Shown: positions 38,230 through 43,555 of the stretch, piece by piece
Numbering within the stretch: the stretch's first letter is position 1
How the letters are laid out: each line of letters opens with the position of its first letter
Translations under genes and position numbers: made by a program
NCBI GenBank assembly: GCA_025965275.1
Contig: JAOPXG010000049.1
Coordinates: forward strand, 1-43,555
Length of the DNA stretch: 43,555 bases
Origin: Nocardioides sp.
GTDB lineage: Bacteria; Actinomycetota; Actinomycetes; Propionibacteriales; Nocardioidaceae
Reading direction: 5' to 3'
Notes under the pieces: generated by a model
Told to the model about the DNA's origin: nothing
The model's input: the letters and a program-made list of their open reading frames with translations, nothing else
Database searches by the model: none

Positions 38230-38354
38230 CCTGGGTGACGCGGGTTGACCACAGCGCAGTGTGGCATGCGACGTTGCTCTTCGATCAGCGATGGAACCGT
38301 AGTGGCGGCTCAGGTGCTCGTAGTGGGTAGGAGCGCACACAGCGAAGGGCAACC

Positions 38355-38873
38355 GTGAAGCCAGACGAGGACGACTACCGGGCGTTCGTCGACGCGCGCT
38401 ACGCCCGCCTGGTTCGCTCGGCGATCCTGTTCGGCTGCAGCGAGCACGATGCCGAGGACGCGGTGCAGGACGCACTGATCCGCTGCTACGGCGCGTGGGG
38501 CCGGGTGTCCGCTGCGGACGACCGCGACGCGTACGTGTACCGGGTGCTGGTCAACGGCATCACGCGCAGTCGGCGCCGCAAGTGGCGCGGCGAGATTCCC
38601 TACCAGGAGCTGCCCGAACCTCCGTCGACGGACGACCCGGCCACCACGGTGTCGTTGAGCCACAGCATCCGTGTGTCGCTCCAGCGCCTGGGTCACGAAC
38701 ATCGCCAGGTCCTGGTGCTGCGGTACTTCGCCGACCTCACCGAGTCCCAGATCGCCACCGTCCTCGGCATCGCTCCCGGGACGGTCAAGAGCCGCGCGTC
38801 GCGAGCCATCGCCGCGCTCTCCGAAGACAGGTCAATGAGTGACCTCATCGCCCGAACGCACGAGGAGAAGTGA
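38355..38873 (+). CDS. SigE-family RNA polymerase sigma factor (second paralogue)
   Basis: EDAVQDALIRCYGAWGRV...LGHEHRQVLVLRYFADLTESQIATVLGIAPGTVKSRASRAI; clear paralogue of 3880-4374; GTG start. Confidence 0.93.
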   Translation: MKPDEDDYRAFVDARYARLVRSAILFGCSEHDAEDAVQDALIRCYGAWGRVSAADDRDAYVYRVLVNGITRSRRRKWRGEIPYQELPEPPSTDDPATTVSLSHSIRVSLQRLGHEHRQVLVLRYFADLTESQIATVLGIAPGTVKSRASRAIAALSEDRSMSDLIARTHEEK

Positions 38874-39493
38874 TGATCGATGAACGTGAGGTCGTCGACC
38901 TGCTGCGAGCAGCGACTGACGACGTCGTCGTACCGGCGGCACCCACGCGAGACCTGGCCGCGGCCGGCGACAAGAGACGCCATCGCCGATGGGTCGTGGT
39001 GAGCCTCGCGACGGCAACGGCAGTGGCCGCCGTCGCGGTAGCGGTGCCCGTGGCGCTGAGCTCCGAGCGCTCAGGTCGGGCCGTCCCTTCGGCGAACTCG
39101 CCCACGACCGCGCCGGGTGCATCGTGCGCCGACCCGGTGCCGAGCCGGGTGCTGCCCGACTGGGCCCGGACCGGATTCTCCGACCCGCGCCCCCGCATGC
39201 CGTACGTCCTGGGCGACAGCGGTGACATCGTGGCGATCTTCTTCGCCCTACCGTTGACCAGCCCGCCATCAGCCGATCACAACAACAAGATCCTGTGGGT
39301 CTCGCGCGTCGCCGGCGGTACGTCGCTGCACATCACCGCCACGCTCCCGGACGGGTCAGCGTCCACGACGCGAGTGGTCGACGGCGGTCCCGGTCCCTCC
39401 ATCATCGACCTCCCGAAGCCGGGCTGCTGGCACCTGACCCTGCAGTGGGGTGACAACTCCGACACCCTCGACGTCGCCTACCTGGCTCCCTGA
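38873..39493 (+). CDS. Membrane-anchored hypothetical protein, partner of the sigma factor
   Basis: MIDEREVVDLLRAATDDVVVPAAPTRDL...WVVVSLATATAVAAVAVAVPVAL TM; overlaps sigma stop. Confidence 0.72.
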   Translation: MIDEREVVDLLRAATDDVVVPAAPTRDLAAAGDKRRHRRWVVVSLATATAVAAVAVAVPVALSSERSGRAVPSANSPTTAPGASCADPVPSRVLPDWARTGFSDPRPRMPYVLGDSGDIVAIFFALPLTSPPSADHNNKILWVSRVAGGTSLHITATLPDGSASTTRVVDGGPGPSIIDLPKPGCWHLTLQWGDNSDTLDVAYLAP

Positions 39494-39533
39494 CCTCGAA
39501 GGGTTCGAGTCATGGCTGGCATAGCCTTCCGCC

Positions 39534-40326
39534 ATGACCTCAGGCCTGGAGTCGGAGCGCAGCCTCGACGAGGAGCAGTTCCGCAGGCTCGCGGCGTACG
39601 GCGTGGTGCACGAGGTGGCCGAGGGTGACGAGCCGTACGCCACCGGTGACGCGTCCTACGACCTGATCCTGCTGGAGGACGCGTCGGTCGACATCGTCCG
39701 CGACGCCACGTCGAGCGAGCCCGAGCACGTCGTGATCCAGCGCGGGCCGGGCGACTTCCTGGGCGAGCTCAACCTCCTGACCGGCAGGCGGTCTACCTCA
39801 CCGCACGGGTGACCCGGTCGGGCCGGATCGTCCGGATCGACACGAGCGCGTTCCGCCGGCTCCTGGCCGAGCAGGTCGACATCGCCGACGTGCTGCTCGA
39901 GGGTCTCAAGGAGGCAGCCGGCAGCGCGCTCGAGCTGGTCGGCTGGCCGACGGCCGTCGAGACCCGCGAGCTCCGGGCGTACGTCGGCCGGCTCGCGCTC
40001 CCGCACGCGTGGTTCGACGCCGACTCGGTCGCCGGACGGGCGCTGATGTCGGCGAGCGCGAGCGGATCGCCTGCCGCGCGATCTTCTGCTTCGTCGGCGC
40101 CGACCCGGCCACCGAGTGGCTGACCGGCGTCGAGCTCGACGAGGACGGGTTCGTGCTGACCGGGCCCGCGCTGCCCTTCCAGACCAGCATGCCCGGGGTC
40201 TTCGCCGCCGGTGACGTACGCGCCGGCTCCATGAAGCGGGTCGCGGCGGCGGTCGGCGAGGGCGCCAGCGCGGTCGCGTCGGTGCACGTCGTCCTCGGCC
40301 GGCGGGTGGAGGGCCCGGCGACGTGA
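39534..40326 (+). pseudogene. Decayed cNMP-binding/thioredoxin-reductase-like fusion oxidoreductase
   Basis: Frame 0: MTSGLESERSLDEEQFRRLAAYGVVHEVAEGDEPY...GDFLGELNLLTG; frame 2: QAVYLTARVTRSGRIVRIDTSAFRRLLAEQ...HAWFDADSVAGRALMS; frame 1: RIACRAIFCFVGADPATEWLTGVELDEDGFVLTG...MPGVFAAGDVRAGSMKRVAAAVGEGASAVASVHV. FAD/NAD core missing. Confidence 0.85.
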
Positions 40327-40339
40327 CCGCGGTCCACCG

Positions 40340-40971
40340 GCCACCCTGCTCCAGCACGACCCGATCAGTGCGGTGGCGCCGAGCGCCGACCTGGTGCTGT
40401 GGAGCCGGCTCGGATCGTCGTACGACCCGGCGAGCTGCCCGACGCCCTCGACGAGCAGCGGCTGATCGACCACCAGGGTCTGATCCGGCCGAGCGAGGAC
40501 CTGGCGCTCTACCGCGCGGAGATGGCCGTCTGGCCCGGCGTGGGCGAGCTGCGGCCGTGGCAGGTCTCCGTCGCCGCCTGGGTGGAGGCCAACGACGTCT
40601 GCCGGCACGACCTCCTCGAGCGGCTGCGCGGCGACGGGCCGCTGCCGGCCAGCGAGCTGCCCGACACCTGTGAGGTGCCCTGGCCGTCGTCGGGCTGGAA
40701 CAACGACAAGAACGTGCAGATGCTCCTCAAGCAGATGGTCGAGCGGGGCGAGGTCGCCACGGCCGGCGGCCGCGGCCGCGAGAAGCTCTGGGACCTGGCT
40801 GAGCGGGTCTACCCCGACGACCCGGTGCCGTCCCTCGAGGAGGCCGACCGGCTGATCCGCGACGCCGTGCACGAGGACGAGCCGTTCAGCACCGCGACCC
40901 GCGCGGCGGTCGACGCCGAGATCAACGACCTCGCGCGCTGGCTGGGCCTACCCCTGTCGTCGTCGCGCTGA
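40340..40971 (+). pseudogene. Decayed YcaQ-like winged-helix DNA glycosylase family gene
   Basis: Frame 2: LLQHDPISAVAPSADLVLWSRLGSSYDPA, then frame 1: ELPDALDEQRLIDHQGLIRPSEDLALYRAEMAVWPG...ELPDTCEVPWPSSGWNNDKNVQMLLKQMVERGEVATAG...KLWDLAERVYPDD, then a C-terminal-like HEDEPFSTATRAAVDAEINDLARWLGL with the catalytic middle part apparently missing. Confidence 0.75.
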
Positions 40972-42078
40972 TCGTCCTCGCTCGCGGATCCGGGCCATGG
41001 GGAGCGGTGGTTGGTCCAGCGGGTTGGCCGCGGCGACCTCGTCCATGGCGTCGAGGATGTTGCGGAGGTTGATCGTCAGTGCGCCGTACACCGGCCACAG
41101 GCTGGGCGTCGGGTCGAGGTCGCCGGCGTCGACCACCAGGGTGTTGAGGCGCTCCCGGGCCGACCTGATGGCTCCCGGGTCGGCGGCGGCGACGGCCCGG
41201 CCGGCGTCGCCGAGCAGCCGCGGCCACCGGTCGCGGAAGCCGGGGTCCCACTGGTCCTGGCTCGCCGAGTGGTAGCCCAGGGTGCGCGCCATGCTGCGCG
41301 TGTCGGCGACCGCCTGCTCGAGGCGCCGCAGCAGGTCGCGCCAGTGGCTGGGGTCGCGGAGTTCGCGCGCCGAGCGGCGCGGGTTCATCCGGCCGCTCTC
41401 CTGGGCCTGGCGCACCAGCGCCCAGGCGTGGTCGAGGTCGCCGTCGAGCGACCGGGTGCGGTCGACCCAGTCGTCGACCTCCCCGTCGGTGCGCTGGGCG
41501 ATCAGCCCGTCGCTCATGTCGACGAGCAGCGCCCCGATCTGGTCGTCGATGCGGTTCATCGCGGCGATCGCCGTACGACGGCGCAGCGGCGGCCAGACGA
41601 CCGCGTTGACCAGCAGGCCCACTCCGATGCCGATGGCGGTGTCGCCGAGGCGGTCCAGCAGCGCGGTGTCGTCGCCCGAGAAGCCGGTGGTCAGCACGAC
41701 CAGCGCGGTCGCCGCGGCCGCGGTCGCCTCGTCGGCGAACCACGGCAGCGCGCCCACCGCGAGGCCGAGGACGAGCACCACCGCGACCGACAGCGTGTCG
41801 AGGCCGAGCGCGTTGCCGACGCCCCAGGCGAGCACGACGCCGACGACGGCGGCGGTGACCTGGCGCAGCCCACGGGAGAACGTCCGGTAGACCGTCGCGT
41901 GGACGACGAGCAGCGCGGCCCAGGGCGCGAGGAACGACTGCGACAGCGAGAACACCTCGGTGGCCAGCACCCAGGCGAGGACGGCCGCGAGCCCGGTCTT
42001 GAGGAGCTGGGTGACGCCGTTCCAGAACACGGGGTCTCGTGCGCGACCGCGCCAGTCGACGGTCGCGAGGATGGTCAT
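40948..42078 (-). CDS. FUSC family (aromatic acid exporter-like) membrane protein
   Basis: MTILATVDWRGRARDPVFWNGVTQLLKTGLAAVLAWVLATEVFSLSQSFLAPWAALLVVHATVYRTFSRGLRQV; multiple TMs then cytosolic helical domain. Confidence 0.88.
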   Translation of the reverse strand: MTILATVDWRGRARDPVFWNGVTQLLKTGLAAVLAWVLATEVFSLSQSFLAPWAALLVVHATVYRTFSRGLRQVTAAVVGVVLAWGVGNALGLDTLSVAVVLVLGLAVGALPWFADEATAAAATALVVLTTGFSGDDTALLDRLGDTAIGIGVGLLVNAVVWPPLRRRTAIAAMNRIDDQIGALLVDMSDGLIAQRTDGEVDDWVDRTRSLDGDLDHAWALVRQAQESGRMNPRRSARELRDPSHWRDLLRRLEQAVADTRSMARTLGYHSASQDQWDPGFRDRWPRLLGDAGRAVAAADPGAIRSARERLNTLVVDAGDLDPTPSLWPVYGALTINLRNILDAMDEVAAANPLDQPPLPMARIRERGRSARRRQG

Positions 42079-42087
42079 CCCGTGACG

Positions 42088-42471
42088 TTACCCATCCAGC
42101 ACGGCGTCCAGCTCGACCTCGACCTTCCACCGCGGGTCGAGCAGGCCGGCCACGACGACCATCGTCGAGGCCGGCCGCACCGCGCGGAAGAACTCGCCGT
42201 GCACGGCCCCGATGGCGTCGCCGTCGGCGGCGGAGACGACGTACTGCCGCGTCCGGACCACGTCCGACACCGAACCCCCCAGCTCCGCCAGCGCGGTCAG
42301 GCAGATCTCCCAGCACCGGCGGGCCTGGACGGCGGGATCCGGGTCGACCGAGCCGTCCGGCCACACCGGCGCCGTCCCGCTCACCGCGATCGTGGAGCCC
42401 ACGCGGACGGCGCGGCTGAAGCCGATCGAGGCCTCGAAGGGGGAACCGGAGCGGGCGGAGGTTCGCGTCAT
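42088..42471 (-). CDS. RidA family protein
   Basis: FEASIGFSRAVRVGSTIAVSGTAPVWPDGS...VVRTRQYV...RPASTMVVVAGLLDPRWKVEVELDAV. Confidence 0.92.
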   Translation of the reverse strand: MTRTSARSGSPFEASIGFSRAVRVGSTIAVSGTAPVWPDGSVDPDPAVQARRCWEICLTALAELGGSVSDVVRTRQYVVSAADGDAIGAVHGEFFRAVRPASTMVVVAGLLDPRWKVEVELDAVLDG

Positions 42472-42532
42472 GGGCACACCCTAGGAGGAATCCAGGTGAA
42501 CCTGTCGGCGCGCCGGTCTAGGGTCGGGCAAC

Positions 42533-43465
42533 GTGGCAGACACCGACTCGATGATCCTCGCCCAGGGGCTGCGCAAGTCGTTCGGCGACTTCGAGGCCGT
42601 GAAGGGCATCGACGTCGACGTACGCCGCGGCGAGGCGTTCGGGTTCCTCGGCCCCAACGGCGCCGGCAAGTCCTCCACGATGCGGATGATCGCCGCCGTC
42701 TCGCCGGTCAGCGCGGGCGTGCTGCGGATCCTCGGCCTCGACCCGGCCACCGACGGCCCCGAGATCCGCTCGCGGATCGGCGTGTGCCCCCAGGAGGACA
42801 CCCTCGACACCGAGCTGACCGTGCGCGACAACCTCTATGTCTACGGCCGCTACTTCGGCCTGCCCCGCAAGGAGGTCCGCCAGCGGGTCGACGAGCTGCT
42901 CGAGTTCGTCCAGCTCACCGAGAAGGCGTCGGCGATGGTCGAGGACCTGTCCGGCGGCATGAAGCGCCGGCTGACGATCGCCCGCGCGCTGATCAACGAC
43001 CCGCGCATCCTCCTGCTTGATGAGCCGACCACCGGACTCGACCCGCAGGCGCGACATGTGCTCTGGGACCGGCTCTTCCGGCTGAAGGAGCAGGGCACAA
43101 CCCTCGTGCTGACGACTCACCACATGGACGAGGCGGAGCAGCTCTGCGACCGCCTCGTCGTGGTCGACAAGGGAGTCATCATGGCGGAGGGGTCGCCGGC
43201 CGAGCTCATCAGCCGATACTCCAGCCGGGAGGTGCTCGAGGTGCGCTTCGGCTCGGACAACAACGCCGCCGTTGCCGCCCGGCTCGGCAGCATCGGGGAG
43301 CGGTCCGAGGTCCTGCCCGACCGCGTGCTGATCTACACCGCCAACGGCGAGCGGGAGCTCGCGGCGATCCTCGCCGCCGGCTTCGCGCCGATCACCAGTT
43401 TGGTGCGGCGGTCCTCGCTCGAGGACGTGTTCCTCCGTCTCACCGGGCGGAGCCTCGTCGAATGA
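42533..43465 (+). CDS. ABC transporter ATP-binding protein (DrrA-like)
   Basis: FLGPNGAGKSSTMRMI Walker A, VEDLSGGMKRRLTIARALINDPRILLLDEPTTGLDPQ signature/Walker B; GTG start. Confidence 0.95.
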   Translation: MADTDSMILAQGLRKSFGDFEAVKGIDVDVRRGEAFGFLGPNGAGKSSTMRMIAAVSPVSAGVLRILGLDPATDGPEIRSRIGVCPQEDTLDTELTVRDNLYVYGRYFGLPRKEVRQRVDELLEFVQLTEKASAMVEDLSGGMKRRLTIARALINDPRILLLDEPTTGLDPQARHVLWDRLFRLKEQGTTLVLTTHHMDEAEQLCDRLVVVDKGVIMAEGSPAELISRYSSREVLEVRFGSDNNAAVAARLGSIGERSEVLPDRVLIYTANGERELAAILAAGFAPITSLVRRSSLEDVFLRLTGRSLVE

Positions 43466-43475
43466 GCGCCGCCGC

Positions 43476-43555
43476 ATGACGGCCGTTCGCGGCGGACGGG
43501 TCGAGGCACGGGCGGCGCGCAGGGCCCGGCGCTACGGGACCTGGTACGCGACCGA
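43476..43555 (+). CDS. Start of probable ABC-2 permease (truncated by window)
   Basis: MTAVRGGRVEARAARRARRYGTWYATE..., immediately after the ATPase; only the N-terminus is visible. Confidence 0.55.
   Translation, partial: MTAVRGGRVEARAARRARRYGTWYAT

Noticed and set aside
39495-39520. GGGTTCGAGTC resembling a tRNA T-loop
   Set aside because: No complementary T-stem and no acceptor or anticodon arm around it.
1-43555. CRISPR array, toxin-antitoxin, restriction or other defence system
   Set aside because: No regularly spaced repeats and no recognisable defence genes. Lhr here is the standard DNA-repair helicase next to nei2, and the HNH gene is of the DUF222/13E12 type.

Overview
High-GC actinobacterial chromosomal segment, Nocardioides-like by codon usage and gene order (taxonomy is inferred). 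Most of it is conserved housekeeping DNA: lpd, pepA, gcvT, SigE-family sigma factor, PhzF, thyA-folA, LLM oxidoreductase, slipin, dapA, RNase J, ftsK, RodZ-like protein, rimO, pgsA, cinA, clgR-like, nei2, lhr, FUSC, RidA and an ABC transporter. I recognised no CRISPR array, tRNA, rRNA, prophage or defence island, and I do not claim a complete new system. The most interesting observations are: (1) an almost canonical RecA-NDp/PafBC-type DNA-damage promoter placed so that it would give a leaderless lhr mRNA, with nei2 translationally coupled downstream; (2) a decay-prone stretch at 37.9-41.0 kb with a frameshifted lipoprotein remnant, a cNMP-binding/thioredoxin-reductase fusion with a frameshift and internal deletion, and a YcaQ-like gene with a frameshift and apparent internal deletion, surrounding a second SigE-family sigma operon; (3) a 10-bp tandem duplication that abolishes the slipin stop and extends it antisense into its convergent neighbour; (4) a secreted nucleotidase/nuclease cargo block between pgsA and cinA with matching C-terminal Ig-like modules; (5) several long palindromic or dispersed intergenic repeats.
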